Positions 12,672 through 25,499 of a DNA stretch of 64,000 nt are shown in pieces. The notes beneath the pieces were generated by a model. That model had not been told where the DNA came from and searched no databases. It saw nothing but the letters and a program-made list of their open reading frames with translations. Numbering within the stretch: position 1 is the first letter of the stretch; every line of letters starts with the position of its first letter. Both the position numbers and the translations under genes were made by a program. Source of the DNA: Sisyra terminalis. Lineage: Eukaryota; Arthropoda; Insecta; Neuroptera; Sisyridae. The stretch lies in assembly GCA_958496175.1 (NCBI GenBank), contig OY292275.1, positions 2,480,001-2,544,000 on the forward strand, in the 5' to 3' direction.

Positions 12672-13044
12672 CTGGGGGGCCATTCATAAAATACGTCACG
12701 CTAAAATAAACTATTTCTGACCTCCTCCCCCCATTGTCACGCTGGGTCAATGGGGGAAATATTTCGTCACAAAACTAAGACCCCCCCCCCTGAATATGAT
12801 AAATTTCAATTAAAAGTGCACAAATCTCTATATATTTATGATTTACTAAATACGAAATTAATGACTTTTTATCATGATAAAAATTGAAAAAGAAAAATAG
12901 TCGAAAGAAATATTAATTTAAAATTGTTTGACGAACGGCGAACGTCACGTTACCAAAGACCCCCCGCCTCCCCTGCCATTTCTTGTCACACTCAGCAAAA
13001 CCCCTCCCCCCTTGCCTGCGAACGTATTTTATGAACGGCCCCTG
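12672..13044. mobile_element. MITE with GGCCATTCATAAAATACGT termini
   Basis: Left end CTGGGGGGCCATTCATAAAA and right end ATTTTATGAACGGCCCCTG are inverted repeats. The interior has characteristic C-runs (around 12780 and 12960) and CGTCAC motifs in inverted order. It is about 370 bp with no coding. No convincing TSD remains. Confidence 0.7.
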
Positions 13045-13194
13045 GTCAGTCTTTTTCTCTTCCCCGTTGGAGCAATCTTGGTTACAATATCTTATGTCTT
13101 TACAGAAGGTTAAATTTTCAGGAAGAAAATTTGAAGTATTTGGTACACTTTTAAGTCACTGAACATGAAAGGTATGAAGTACAATAAATTTGAA

Positions 13195-13532
13195 CATAAT
13201 TTTTTTATAATAATAACAAGGGAACAATATTCTCTTGCACTTTGGAATTTTATAGCTCACGTTGGTGACAATATTTCGGAATGTCCAAGGTATATTCTTA
13301 TAGAAAATTGAACGATCTACAAAAAAGATCTCGAACAAGTTTTTGATATATTTATTCCTTCAAAAGTTATTCTGGGTCAAAGTTGAATTAAAGAGAATTT
13401 TTAATATTTTTTCAATTTTTTGACGCAACTATCAATTTTATGAGAAAATTTTATAGGACATTTTTTGTAGAGCACTTTTTTTCCTATAACTTATCTCTAT
13501 AAAAGTTTTTGATATTTTTCACAGGGTCCAAT
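13195..13532. mobile_element. Family B fold-back, single-arm fragment
   Basis: This matches one arm of family B, from the ACAATATTCTCTTGCACTTT block to the TTTTTGATATTTTTCACAGG block near the arm's inner end. Both the terminal TIR and the mirror arm are missing. Confidence 0.8.
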
Positions 13533-13534
13533 GT

Positions 13535-13770
13535 TATTATAAGTGGACTTATAAATACTGTGTACTACTGTACAACACTATCAAATTATATTTTGACTAG
13601 TGACTTATCACATAGGGATCCAATACTACTTGATGACCACTGAAGATGATTGCTTAGCAATCGAAATACATACTTCTGTTCAAATTTTATATTCATAGTT
13701 TTCTTTTGTAAATTATATCACATTACTAAGGCCAAAATATATTTTATATACTGTATAAACAGTACAATAT
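13535..13770. mobile_element. Family D fold-back, single-arm fragment
   Basis: This corresponds to the right half of the family D fold-back at 31758-32145, including the block GATTGCTTAGCAATCGAAAT at 13649-13668 and the outer ATACTGTATAAACAGTACAA region. It directly abuts the truncated family B arm. It carries a degenerate hammerhead-like motif (CTGAAGA at 13642, one T, GATTG stem, GAA). Confidence 0.7.
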
Positions 13771-15160
13771 GTAAAATACCTCTTTGGTGCAGACGTTATT
13801 TGATGAATAATTCCAAATAAATACAATAAGTAAGTATTCAAATAGTTCAATGGTTTTAATTCATACTTTTTTCGGACAAATATTTCCGCATCTAATTGCA
13901 TTATTTTTAAAATTTAGACCACATAATTGACTAAATGACAAAATTAAATAAACTATATATTATAGAAAAGTGGCCAGTCTCTCTCGATATCAAAATAGTA
14001 ATAGACAAAATTATGTGTATGTAGGCTATGTATATTATGTCGACAAAGACAGAGAACAAAGGTTATAAACACAAAGGTGTGAGTAAAGTACCATCATTGT
14101 TTCAAATTTGAGTCTAACTGATTGTTGTCATTTGTTTCAACTGTCATTTAGATTTCATTCAATTGCACATATTTGTCAGTGTTGGCTGTGAATTTATCAC
14201 GGGTAGTTATCATTTCTAAATAGTGTCATCCAAAAACGACTGAACAATCTTTTCCCATCCCCTTAGACTTTTAAACTTTTACCTAAGATCTACCATAAGG
14301 TGAAACAAGTAAAATAGAAGAAAAAAAATTCTAGAGTGAAAAATCCTGAATTTTACTCCTTCAATCTATACACTGAAGTAATCTCCTAATTCTCGTTGTC
14401 TATGAAGTGCAAGCTCTTCAGTACGAAGTATAGATACAAGGAGTCCGCATGGAAAAGGGTTTTATACAATATTCTTGCACCCAATAACAGTCCAGGTCAT
14501 AGTTTCCTTTTCTGTCATTAGTAGCACAAATATTCGCAACTAAAATAGGCTATTATTAAAAAGGGAATTTCAATTTTGTAATGCATTTTGGAAAATTTGT
14601 CATGATGTGGTGCCGCCACTAGTATATTTGCAGTACTAATTTAAACCCAAATATGTATTTTGTATTTGGTAACTAAGGTAGCATTAATTACTTCACTACA
14701 TAGCCGAAATATGGTCAAAGACAACAATTATTTAAAATAAAATAAGAACAGTCGAATGAGACTATTTTAGAAGATGTTTAAAAGCACAAGAACTAAAAAA
14801 ATATGAAGTTAAAAGTTAGAAAAGTTAAAAAAATACGAAAGCTCAATGAAAAGGTCGCTAGAATATAGGATATTACTATGGTATAGTCATGTCCAAAGAA
14901 TGTCAGATCCAAAGATGACCAAAAAGAGAACCAACAGGAATAGGAACTACAATAGGAATTTTACATCAGACAAGCTATAGCATAAAAATTGTGTATATTC
15001 TTGTGGCGGCGCCAAATCTTGACACATTTTCCATCGTTGAAAGATTGAAATTCACAATTTTTTAATAATAACATAACTTCCCGTGTTTTTTGAAGAGTAT
15101 ACCGCGTTCTACCGATACTGGGACCTCAAATTAATGCCATTTTGCAACATTATGTTCAAA
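13771..15160. other. Mostly unassigned; two family F fragments
   Basis: Short pieces of the family F fold-back occur at about 14563-14645 (ending CGCCACTAGTA...GTACTAA) and 15003-15055 (TGGCGGCGCC...GACACATTTTCC). The rest shows no gene or RNA that I can support. Confidence 0.5.
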
Positions 15161-15169
15161 TAGATGATA

Positions 15170-15325
15170 AAAATCAGATCTCAGCTTTTATATTTTTTTA
15201 AATAAGAAGAAAATTCAGGTTGTTTAAGATCGGTTTTTTTCTTTAATATTTTTATTATTCAATTAGCTACGTTTCGCTACAAATCGTAACTTCCTCAGGC
15301 TTCTTGATTCACAAAAATAAAATAT
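15170..15325 (-). mobile_element. Family C element, left-arm fragment
   Basis: It contains the family C landmarks: CAGATCTCAGCTTTTAT, then AATTCAGGTTGTTTAAGATC, then the minus-strand motif AGCTACGTTTCGCTAC... with the complement of CTGAGGA. It has no mirror arm. Confidence 0.75.
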
Positions 15326-15369
15326 TTTTAATTTAAATTCAATAAATAAATAAAAATTAAAAAAACAAA

Positions 15370-15527
15370 AAGATGTTATTTAAATGGAAAATCGAAATTT
15401 GCGATGCGGCACCTCTTATATTAATATTAAGAAATTAAACTTTCACAGGATTTTTTCTTTGTCATTTCCAACAATATTTTCGATATAATTAAGAAAAAAA
15501 ATCATCATTTTTTTTTGAATCAGTCTA
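15370..15527. mobile_element. Family B fold-back, terminal fragment
   Basis: About 155 bp matching the outer right arm and ending GAATCAGTCTA, the family B terminus. The inner part is missing. Confidence 0.8.
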
Positions 15528-17220
15528 CTTTACACTAATTGACTTTGGTAAATTTTGTAGGGTATAAGGGTTCCTATAAAATTTCCATCTATGCGTTAAT
15601 AATCCCATGGTATATAAATTTTCCAACTACTTATCCCAATAGTTTCAATAAATCTATTATTCGTTAGAGTGTCAATATGGATCGTAGAAAAAGCTAATTA
15701 TTTTAAATTTTTTTGGAAAAATTATTTTATATATATATATTCATTGCTATCATAAACATTTTATGATAAACAAGAATTTCCAAAAACAGATAAGTTATCT
15801 GTTTCAGCTGATGATCAGACTTCCTTGAACTTGGCAAAAAATTGACTCGTTTTTCTTTTTTAAGTCAACTTTGTGTGTAATAATGTTTAAACTTTGCACT
15901 CTTCTACTTAAAGTTGGTAATTCATTTATTGGAAACTATTTCTTTTTTTTCCACTTTCTGCACCACTTGATGTTTCTCAAAATGTTTTCAAAAACGAAAT
16001 TTCTCAATTCAGAATACTTTTGCGGTCATGCATATCAAATTTGAGATCAAAATTGTAATACCACAACTTATACCGACTAATCTACTTTCACTAAAATTTC
16101 AATGTTTTAATCCTGATTTTTTTTTTTTAGATGAACAAGATTTTTTTTTACGCAATTGAAGCACGAAATTCCGCCTAAACATAAATCCAATTTGGAAAGC
16201 AACGAACGAATTAAGTATTTCATTGAAAAACCAGTTTTTTCCCAATTTGAGAGAATTTTCAATTGGTTTTTTCTTTCCACAATAACGGATTCAACTTGGG
16301 ACCGATCATTTTTGTTGTTACTTTTTTTAGACATTGCATAATTAACTTTTTTTTTCTCATATGTGCATATTATAAGAGAATGAAATTGATTAGAGTTTTT
16401 TTTTACACAAAAATGCCTTTCGGCATTCGAATGTAAACCTTGGACTCTTTCTCTTGAATAGATTTTTTTCTACGGATTTACGGTGAAAAATAACAAAACT
16501 TTTAACAATTCATAAGAGAAAAACTATACACACTATCTAATGGTTTCCTTGAATGTTTATTTAAAGTTTTTCTTTTTCGAACAATAAGATTTATCTGGTC
16601 TTTAGTCATAAAGTATTTGACTTAATTGACTTTTCAATTGGTTCTTATTAAAATTTTATTTAATTAATAATATAAAATAGAGACGTAATGTATTCTTCAA
16701 AGACTTTTGGAATCTTTGCAAATTCTATCTTGACTTTTGAGAGATTTTCAAATAAATTTACTAACATATTTTTATCGAAACAAAACAAGCAAAGTTCATA
16801 AATTAACATTTTGGTCATTTTTTTTTCTATAATCTGTTATCTCAACGTTTATATTTGAACCAAATCAATGTTTTTTTTCCTCAATAATATGTAAAATATT
16901 GCTCAATTACTTCTATAGAAAAAAAAAGTGGATTACATCATAAATGCCACCCATATAAGCATAGTGGTAATTATCGGGCGATAAACGTTGATGGTTTTTA
17001 TGTGAGCAAATTACCAGCATTTGAATAATTAGTGTGGTTTTACATAGAATTTTTCTGGCTTTAATTGCCATTAGCGACCGTAAGTGTCAAAATTATCCCA
17101 AGGTTAATGATTTGATAATATACATTTTCGAAAATTAATTAGTCAAGTTGTTTTGAGATTGTTATTTATTGTAGCGACTCTAGGATGAATAAAAATTCGT
17201 TATCAAGAAATAATGAAAAT
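15528..17220. other. Unassigned AT-rich stretch
   Basis: No supported gene. There is a short TA repeat near 15729. The frame at 16107-16341 is open on both strands but has no splice support or recognisable family. Confidence 0.55.
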
Positions 17221-17221
17221 T

Positions 17222-17989
17222 GGCTTCATACAAGGATTGATCTCAACCAGTGGCGTAGCTACCTAGAAGCTAGGCGGGGCAGTGCCCCTCGAATCCTTAC
17301 CAGAAATCTCGATCAAACTGAACTTTTGGAAATTTAGTTGGAAGTTCACCAATTATTTAAGAAAATAATGAGCAAATATGGAGTGCTAGAATGCGACCTA
17401 ACTCAAGTATTTACAGCAATATTATTATTCTTTACAATTCCTATCACTTCTGCAGCAGCAGAAAGGTCAATTTAGCAATTGAAAAATAATAAAAAAATAA
17501 TTAAGAAATAATATGAGCCAAACTTGACTCCAACATTTATCGCTAATAGCAATTGAAAATAAACCGCATCAAGCCTGGATTTAAACCAAGTCATTGATAC
17601 TTTTGCGAAAACTAAAGCTAGGAAAAAATTGTAAATTTAATTGTTATTTAGTCAGTTGGTAGGCCTGACCTTTATATAATAAACCCATGAATCTTTTCTA
17701 TTTCGTGTTATTAGCCAAACCTACACCAAATATTAATTATAATTTATGTCGCTGTTTAATATTTTAATTATTTGCTCTGCAGTGCACAAAAAAGAGCTTA
17801 AGTAGCTTAGCATTTTTGAAGTATTTTTATATTTCATATTTTTATTTGATAAAACCTAATCAGTTTACATAAGCAATGGGGCCCATTTTTTAATTTGCCC
17901 CAAAGCCCTTGGTTACCTAGCTACGCCACTGAACCCAACACCTACCAGTTTTGAAGCGGTCACTTAGACCACTCAGCCACCAGAAGGCC
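17222..17989 (-). tRNA. tRNA-Leu(CAA)-like sequence split by a hAT insertion (pseudogene or SINE head)
   Basis: On the minus strand 17989-17932 reads as the 5' part of a Leu-type tRNA: 5' end GGCCTTC, box A TGGCTGAGTGG followed by TCTAAG as in tRNA-Leu, and an anticodon loop TTCAAAA (anticodon CAA). Removing the hAT element and one TSD copy and continuing from 17239 gives a box B GGGTTCAATCC and a 3' end with GAAGCC, partly pairing with the 5' end. The total is about 76 nt without a long variable arm. Stems have mismatches, so it is a pseudogene or a tRNA-derived SINE head. Confidence 0.55.
17240..17939 (+). mobile_element. hAT transposon relic 2 with TSD
   Basis: The element spans 17248-17931 and is the sister of 2476-3183, with the same CAGTGGCGTAGC...GCTACGCCACTG ends and the same decayed C-terminal transposase piece. 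Flanks ATCTCAAC and AACCCAAC match at 6 of 8. The coding remnant is more damaged here: the SFSKL region is disrupted and there is an early stop. Confidence 0.88.
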
Positions 17990-18284
17990 ATTAGGTAAAC
18001 TATTGTTAGCAGTAAATTTTCCAGAGGACTTTTTCTACAAACTTCCAAGCCACTAAAATTTAAAAAAAATTCACAACAAAACCTATATACTAAATTTCTT
18101 TTTATGATTTTTAAGAACTTAATGTTTTACTTCTGTTTTAGGGTAATTGTTTGTGAAAAGAAGACTATTTTGGTTCCATTATAAAGATTGGATGAATATA
18201 TAATATGGAGAAATATAGAAGAAAATTTTTCATCTCTGTCGTAAATATATAAATTTATATAGCTCTATCCGATACACGACTATC

Positions 18285-19971
18285 TGATTCAAAAAAAGTG
18301 ATGAATTTTTTTTTCTTAAATATAACGAAAATATTGTTGGCAATGACAAAGAAAAAAGCCTGTGAAAGTTTAAGCTCTTAATATTGATATTAAGAGGTGC
18401 CGCATCGCAAAATTCGATTTTCCATTTAAATAACATGGAAACAATATTCTCTGGCACTTTGGAATTATATAGCCCACGTTGGTGACAATATTTTGGAATG
18501 ACCAAGGTATATTCTTGTAGATAATTGAACGTTCTACAAAAAAGGTCTCAGCCAAGTTTTTGATATATTTATTCCATCAAACGTTATTCGAGGTCAAAGT
18601 TAAACTAAAAATAATTTTTAATTTTTTTTCAATTTTTTGACGCAACCATCAGTTTTATGAGAAAATTTTATAGGACACTTTTTTTCCTATAACTTATCTT
18701 CATAAAAGTTTTTGATATTTTTTACAGATCCTAAGTTATTTGCATTAAATTGAAAATTCCCTGAATTATTATAATTTGAACATAATTTGTTTTTTTTTTT
18801 TATTACTAAGAACCTGTGAAAAATATCTAAAACTTTTAAAGAGATTAATTATAGAAAAAAAGGGCTCTACAAAAAATGTCCTATAAAATTTTCTCTTAAA
18901 ATTGATGGCTGCGTCAAAAAAATAAAAAAAATATTAGAATTTCTCCTTAGTTCAACTTTGACCTCGAATAACTTTTGAAGGAATAAATATATCAAAAACT
19001 TGTCGGACACCTTTTTTGTAGATCGTTCAATTTTCTTCAAGAATATATCTCTATATTCGTATTAAGAGGTGCTGCATCGCAAATTTCGATTTTCCATTTC
19101 AATAACATGGGAACAATATTCTCTTGCACTTTGGAATTTTATAGCTCACGTTGGTGACAATATTTCGGAATGACCAAGGTATATTTTTATAGAAAATTGA
19201 ATGATCTACAAAAAAAAATCTCCGACAAATTTTGGATATACTTATTCTTTCAAAAGTTATTCGAAATCAAAGTTGAACTAGAGAGAAATTTTAATATTTT
19301 TTTCAATTTTTTGACGCAACCATCAATTTTATGAGAAAATTCCATAGGACATTTTTTTTAGAGCACTGTTTGTCCTATAACTTATCTCTATAAAAGCTCT
19401 TGATATTTTTCACAGGTCCTAAGTTATTTGCATTAAACTGAAAATTCTCTGAATTATTATATTCTTAACATAAAAATGATTTTTTTTATTTTCATTAAAT
19501 AACTTAGGACCTGTGAAAAATATCAAAAACTTTTATAAAGATAAGTTATAGAAAAAGAATATCTCTACAAAAATTGTCTTATAAAATTTTCTCATAAAAT
19601 TAAAAAAAAATGGTTGCATGAAAAAATTGAAAAAATATTAAAAATTCTCTTTAATTCAACTTTGACCTCGAATAACTTTTGAAGGAATAAATATATCAAA
19701 AACTTTTACAAAGACCTTTTTTGTAGATCATTCAATTTTCTACAAGAATATACCTTGGTCATTCCGAAATATTGTCACCAACGTGAGCTATAAAATTCCA
19801 AAGTACAAGAGAATATTGTTCTCATGTTATTTAAATGGAAAATCGAAATTTGCGATGCGGCACCTCTTAATATTAAGAGCTTAAACTTTTACAGGATTTT
19901 TTTTTGACAATCCCAACAATGTTTTCGATATAATTAAGAAAAAAAAATCATAATTTTTTTTGAATCAGTCT
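18285..19971. mobile_element. Composite of fold-back family B copies
   Basis: A left terminus near 18286 (TATCTGATTC) is followed by one complete arm pair, then a second full set of arms from about 19050, ending GAATCAGTCTA at 19971. The order suggests one family B element inserted in, or recombined with, another. The flanks do not match as a TSD. Confidence 0.8.
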
Positions 19972-21555
19972 ATTATTTATACCCTCCCTTTTCCATATAG
20001 AACTTCTGGTCTCTAATTTGAATTTAGTACCAAAATATCAATGAACTGAATATAGTCGATGTCGAGGAATTATATAGAAAAACACATGGTAAAAAACCTA
20101 TAGGAATAAAATCGCATAGAAACAGGTATGTATGTTAAAAAATTTGGTCAAATCAATTGAGAAAATTGCAACCAATCGAAATATTGCTGCAAGTAATTGA
20201 ATTGCAACGTCGATTCTTTGCGTAAACGGCAATTAAATATCGATTTATTTGTATTGAACAAAACTAGCAATTTTAATGAAAATTAAAAAAGTACATTTAT
20301 TAGGTTTATTTCCCAATGAAAAACGCTCTAAAATTCAATTAAATCAAATGCACTTAATTGGCAATTGTTGCACTCTATACGATCGACGCGAAATAAAAAT
20401 AACCAAAATGGAAAGTTTTGCTAATCTTAAACACTTAACCACACAATGGGAGGGTGAAAATCAATTGATAAAAATGAATTAAAGAGTTCAACCATAGTCG
20501 GATGATTTTGCAGAATGCATTTCACCTTGAACCCAAAACTCATTTATACATTTACTATACATACAATGTTGAATGTTGGAGAATTTAGCCAAGAAATTAT
20601 TGCATTTGAATAATCAAATTTTCGGTCTTGAGAATTGCACATTTTGCCAGTAGAATGGTAAAAGTACAGAGATACAAAATATAATACATAGTGATTTACC
20701 TACGTTGGGTAAGTATGTCAAGCATTTTCTTCTCTCTATTTGGTTTTAAGATGTTTTATGAAATCTCGGACTTTATATCATTTGTATTGAAATATCTTAT
20801 TTTATAATTTATATGACAAGTTTTGAAATTGTCTTGACCGTTTAATAATATATAAATTAAATTGCGTAAATATGAAACGGTATACCAACATTTATCGTCC
20901 ATTTAAATTGTCGGTTGGACTTATTAAAAAAAAAAAATTGCCCACTTTTGAATTTAAGTGCGCTATGAAACGCGCCAATTTTCAAAAAAAAAAAATATAG
21001 CCATCTTTTGGTAGGTAGTTAAAAAAAGTTTTTTGGGGAATTGCATTTAAGGGACTTAATTTTTAAAAACAAACCATTAAAAATACCTTTTTTTTCCCTA
21101 TCGAAAATCTAGAAAACCTAATTTTTCGTATTTGCAAAGGAAAGTTGAAACTCGCAAACCACTTATCGATTGGAATTTAGAAATAAACATTCTAATTAAA
21201 AGAACAAGTTTCGCCTAATCTTAGTATAAAGTTATGTGCTAATGAATACAATTTTGAATTCAACAAAACTTTGTATATTTATTTTTTCAACTTTCTCGGA
21301 AAATTTCAGTTTGCTTTTAGGTATTTGAAACGAAAAATGTTTTTCTTTTTAATTATTTAAGTGTTAAATTTATGGCCAAAATTGCTACCTGAGGTAATCG
21401 GGCACTTTGTTTTAAAATGGCTGCAAATAGTGCTTTTGGAAAAACTGCACTTTTTGTGGGGATAAAGTAGGTTCAGTGCACTAAAGTGCATGAAAGTGGA
21501 AAATTTTGAAGTCAAATTATTTTAATTGTAGAATCAACCAGGAAAAAATTGTCTT
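19972..21555. other. Unassigned AT-rich stretch
   Basis: No supported gene. The open frame at 20276-20482 has no splice context and no recognisable domain. Poly-A and poly-T runs are common. Confidence 0.55.
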
Positions 21556-21613
21556 TATATAAAATTATCAAATAAGAAGGCAATTCAGGTTGCTTAAGAT
21601 CGTTTTTTTTTTT
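21556..21613. mobile_element. Family C terminal fragment
   Basis: A short match to the family C outer arm (AATAAGAAGGCAATTCAGG, TTGCTTAAGATCG, T-run), cut off where the family F fold-back begins. Confidence 0.65.
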
Positions 21614-21989
21614 ACTTTGGAAATTTAAGTTAGTATTCCAGACACACTAGTGGCGGCGCCACATCTTGACACATTTCCCATCATGCATTGCAAGATTGGA
21701 ATACCTTCTTATATATTATCTTAGTGGAAAGAAATTTTCTCTTTTCTGCCGAATTTATCTTTATTGCTTGAAGATGCTTTTATTTAAGCAAATTTTTATT
21801 AAAATATTAATTTTAAAGGATAATATTACAGATGATAAAGTTCAAATCTCAATTTCGGCAGAAAAGAGAAAAAAAATGTCCACTAAGATAATATATAAGA
21901 AGGTATTCCAATCTTGCAATGCATGATGGGAAATGTGTCAAGATGTGGCGCCGCCACTAGTGTGGAGTACTAACTTAAATTTCCAAAGT
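21614..21989. mobile_element. Fold-back family F, complete
   Basis: A 376-bp near-perfect palindrome. The left arm starts ACTTTGGAAATTTAAGTTAG and the right arm ends CTAACTTAAATTTCCAAAGT. Both contain the ACTAGTGGCGGCGCCACAT block and the GCATTGCA/TGCAATGC block. The loop is about 90 bp of A/T. No TSD is apparent. Confidence 0.85.
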
Positions 21990-22184
21990 TACCGTTGATC
22001 AAGTTTTATAAATTACACAGATAGTGTGACGTGTCTTAAAGGAATTCAAATTTCTAACTGTTGGTAGCACTGGAAACAATACATCAAAATATATCAATTG
22101 AAGTCGCACTTCTTTTCTTTAATTTTTTCAAAGTTTAACTGTAACTATTGTTACAATGTTTCAATGGCTTAAACTAAAATAACA

Positions 22185-22633
22185 AATGGTACCAAGGGCG
22201 GATTTAGGATTTTTTTCTGGGGGGGGCATAATATCATATTTCATTTGCAAGAGGAGTCATGAAAAAAAATCGCAATTCCAGCCAGAAATAGATTAGAGTT
22301 TCACTAATGCAAGATTTATAAATTACACAGGTTGTCTCATTAGAAAAAAAAAATGACGTCATACGAAGAATTTTGAAATTTGAATCAGTCTGAAGATATA
22401 TACGAATTTCTTCTGGATACGTCACGTGGCGCATGAGGCCACCTGTGTATTTTATAAATCTTGTCACTAATGTTCTTTCTGTTATTTTATTCATATATTT
22501 TCACAGCTTTAATAATTTTATTTGCTTCTAAGTATGTACTGTTATGGAAACTCCATAGTACACAAAAATACCTTGGAGAGAGGAGGAGATCACGTGCCCC
22601 TGTGCTTCCCCCCAATCCGCCCTTGAATTGTAT
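22185..22633. mobile_element. hAT-like MITE with CAAGGGCGGATT termini, carrying a nested MITE
   Basis: The element spans 22193-22625. Left end CAAGGGCGGATTTAGG and right end CCAATCCGCCCTTG are inverted. Flanks AATGGTAC and AATTGTAT match at 6 of 8 and fit a decayed hAT TSD. A family E MITE (22310-22463) is nested inside. Confidence 0.7.
22301..22472 (+). mobile_element. MITE family E with 9-bp TSD
   Basis: The element 22310-22463 (154 bp) begins CAAGATTTATAAATTACAC and ends GTATTTTATAAATCTTG. It is flanked by a perfect 9-bp duplication TCACTAATG (22301-22309, 22464-22472). A 9-bp TSD is typical of Mutator-like rather than hAT integration. Confidence 0.85.
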
Positions 22634-22654
22634 CAATTATTTAATCTTTAATCA

Positions 22655-22735
22655 CTATACAATACGTACATATATTCAGACTGATACATTTTCCAAAATA
22701 CTTACGATGACGTCATTTTTTTTAAATCAATAAAC
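22655..22735 (-). mobile_element. MITE family E internal fragment
   Basis: About 80 bp matching the middle of family E (ACGTACATATATTCAGACTG ... ATGACGTCATTTTTTTT), with no termini. Confidence 0.6.
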
Positions 22736-22949
22736 CACGAAGACTAAATGGCAGGAGAACGAACAAGATAGGCAATTTATTAGTGCATGTGTCTTCAAAA
22801 ATTTAGATATGGTTTAGTTCTTTTTTCGGTCACCATTAGCGCATTGTCGCTAAGAAACAAAAATTGTTATTGGTTGTTCGTTTTTTGTTATTGTAATTCA
22901 AAGTGAGGGCAAAGTTGTCAAAACCTTACATTCATGTTCTTCATATAAT

Positions 22950-23255
22950 TTAATACATAAGAAGACAATTCCGGTTGTTTAAGATCTTTTTTTTTTAATA
23001 TTTTAATTACGTTTCGTTACGTATTGTAACTTCATCAGGCTTCTTGAACCACAAAAAATATAATATTATTTATTTATTTATTGAATTCAAATTGAAAATA
23101 TTATATTTTTTGTGAATCAAGAAGCCTGATGAAGTTACAATACGTAACGAAACGTAGCTAAAATATTAAATAAAAAAATCGATCTTAAACAACCTGAATT
23201 GTCTTCTTATTTAAAAAAAAAAATAAAAGCTGAGATCTGAATTTTATCATCTATA
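22950..23255. mobile_element. Family C fold-back, complete
   Basis: Two arms of about 120 bp in inverted orientation surround an A/T loop. Each arm carries the outer AATTCAGGTTGTTTAAGATC block and the inner motif with CGTAACGAAACGTAGCTA. On the + strand the right arm (23119-23163) has the best hammerhead-like motif of the family. No coding. Confidence 0.85.
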
Positions 23256-23504
23256 ATTTAATACCTTAAATATTCCATAAATTCATTATTATTAAATTCT
23301 ACTTATGTTTAGGAAACGATTTTCCATTGAAATTATTAATCTCTTGTGAATTATATGAAAATTTTTACTATTGACACTAGAGCCCTCTGCATTGTGTTCT
23401 CATTTTGTGGACGACTTTACAATACAGCGTTGGTTCTCCTGTTATTTATACTTCGGGCAACAAACTTTGACCGTTGGTTACTTTACATTAAAGTACATAG
23501 GCTC

Positions 23505-23605
23505 GATTTAAGTTAGTACTCTAAAAATAGTTTTGATGGCGCCACATTTTGACATATTTTCCCATCATGCATTGCAAAATTTGAATACCTCCTTAAATTT
23601 TACTA
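23505..23605. mobile_element. Family F fragment
   Basis: It matches the left arm of the 21614 element (TTTAAGTTAGTACTC, GGCGCCACATTTTGACA, CATCATGCATTGCAA). Single arm only. Confidence 0.65.
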
Positions 23606-23812
23606 TAGCTTCCTCGTACTATTCGACTTGCCAGCTATGACTCAAATCCGTCATTCCTACGTTTGCCTATTTATATTGATTTATTAAAGTTTAGAGATGT
23701 CTGGCAGTAGGTTGAAACCCCATACTAAGTATATGGCAATGGAGGATGTGGTTTCTAATATTAAACTTTAAGCACTAATGAAATTTAGCTTTTATTTTAT
23801 ACACTTTTACTA

Positions 23813-23985
23813 CCTGTTACCCAAGGTTTATAAAATACATAGGTGGCCTCATGCGCCACGTGACGTATCCAGAAAAAATTCGTATATATCTTCAGACTGA
23901 TTCAAATTTCAAAATTCTTTGTATGACGTCATATTTTATTTTCTAATGGGGCAACCTGTGTAATTTATAAACCTAGCCTGTTACC
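23813..23985 (-). mobile_element. MITE family E with 9-bp TSD
   Basis: The element 23822-23976 starts CAAGGTTTATAAAATAC and ends TTTATAAACCTAG. It is flanked by a perfect 9-bp duplication CCTGTTACC (23813-23821, 23977-23985). It lies inverted relative to the 22310 copy. Confidence 0.88.
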
Positions 23986-24201
23986 TGCCAAAGTAACCCT
24001 TATCCAGCCACTGATTGATTTTTACCTGTATTGGGGACATCACAGAGCAATTTTTAGCATTTATAATATAACAAAGGCCTCATCGTCGAGAGGTCTTGGA
24101 CTAACAATTAATTAGTTAAATATATAACGTTTATTATAAAAACAGGTAGTTGATAAAAAAGATTTCGTTTTAATTCAACTCTTGTTTTAAGTGGTCTTCC
24201 C

Positions 24202-24455
24202 CAAGGTCTATAAATTACACAGGTTGTCCCATTAGAAAAAAAAAGATGACGTCATCTGAAGTACATTGAAGCGTGAATCACGTAGTGATTGAAAAAAATT
24301 GTATTTTAGTTTGAAACATGTGGAAAACTTAAACTTTGAAAGATTTAAAAAAAATAATGAACAGTTAAGAATTTGAATTCCTTCTGGATACGTCACTTTC
24401 CTAAATATTCCGATCAGATATGAGTCCATGAGGCCACCTATGTATTTTATAAATG
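24202..24455 (+). mobile_element. MITE family E copy with internal insertion
   Basis: It starts CAAGGTCTATAAATTACAC and ends with the GAGGCCACCTATGTATTTTA side. About 90 bp of extra sequence sits in the middle (about 24260-24365). The TSD is not recognisable. Confidence 0.65.
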
Positions 24456-25495
24456 CATCTCTTTTACCCTCAAAAAAAACCGACAAAAGGTCAAAATTCT
24501 TTGTACAAATCCATTTTTTTTCCTGCACCATGCCACTCTTTACCTGCCACCATTAAACCCGAAACTGAAATTTCTTTGTCTCATGGAATTTTTCTACAAA
24601 ACGAAAAAAAATTCGGACAGTTTTTATCACTAAAAACCCGTCTACTGATAATTGATCATTGATCCCAATTTTGAGCGAAAAAAATTGCTCAATCTTTCAC
24701 CACTAATGACTCATTTCATTTGGCTCTAGATCTTTTCGAGCACGTGGCATATTTTCTATGAAAGCAACAATTAAATGTGTGAATCTGAGGTCTAAAAATA
24801 AATCAAAAATTTCGAGCCTAATTAGATCTAATTACTGATAATTTCCTTGGAAATCTGAGACTTTGGTTCAATTATTATCAGCGTTTGAACATTAGTAACG
24901 ACCTCAAAAGTGGTTTCATTGTTAACAATTTCGCAATGGAATTATTGAATTATTTGTTTCGACTGTCAATGATTGGGAAATAATTTTCTGACTTCGAATA
25001 TTTTCAATTTATCTAAATGTCTACGAATGACTATCAAATCTTAATATAGCAAAACCTTGATTTTAATATTGAACATTTTAAAGATTTTTTTTTTAAAATT
25101 AAATCAAACGCTTTGCAGAATAAAAGAATTTAAATTTTATTTTACAAATATCAAATTATCGATTTTACGATATCTCAGCACTTGAGATTAGATAGGAAAG
25201 TGCAATATAATGCAAGATATTTTCATACAATTTTGGTGTAAACAAAGGTAAATCATTTTTTTTTTTTGATGTGATAAGTTTTATCAATGCTATTTTTATA
25301 AGTTGGTTGAAAAATAAATGTGAGAAGATTGGTCAAACGTTTATCTCTATTAGAGATATATTTAAGCTAAATGCTTAAGTAAACTAACGCCTCATTTCTT
25401 TTTTAACCTAGTTTTAGATTTTCTATGGTAAATATATTTGCTATTTAAATGCAACAATTACATCAGTTGCATCTTTTACAAAAGTACAAAATTTA
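24456..25495. other. Unassigned AT-rich stretch
   Basis: I see no gene, RNA or repeat structure that I can support here. Confidence 0.55.
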
Positions 25496-25499
25496 GGCT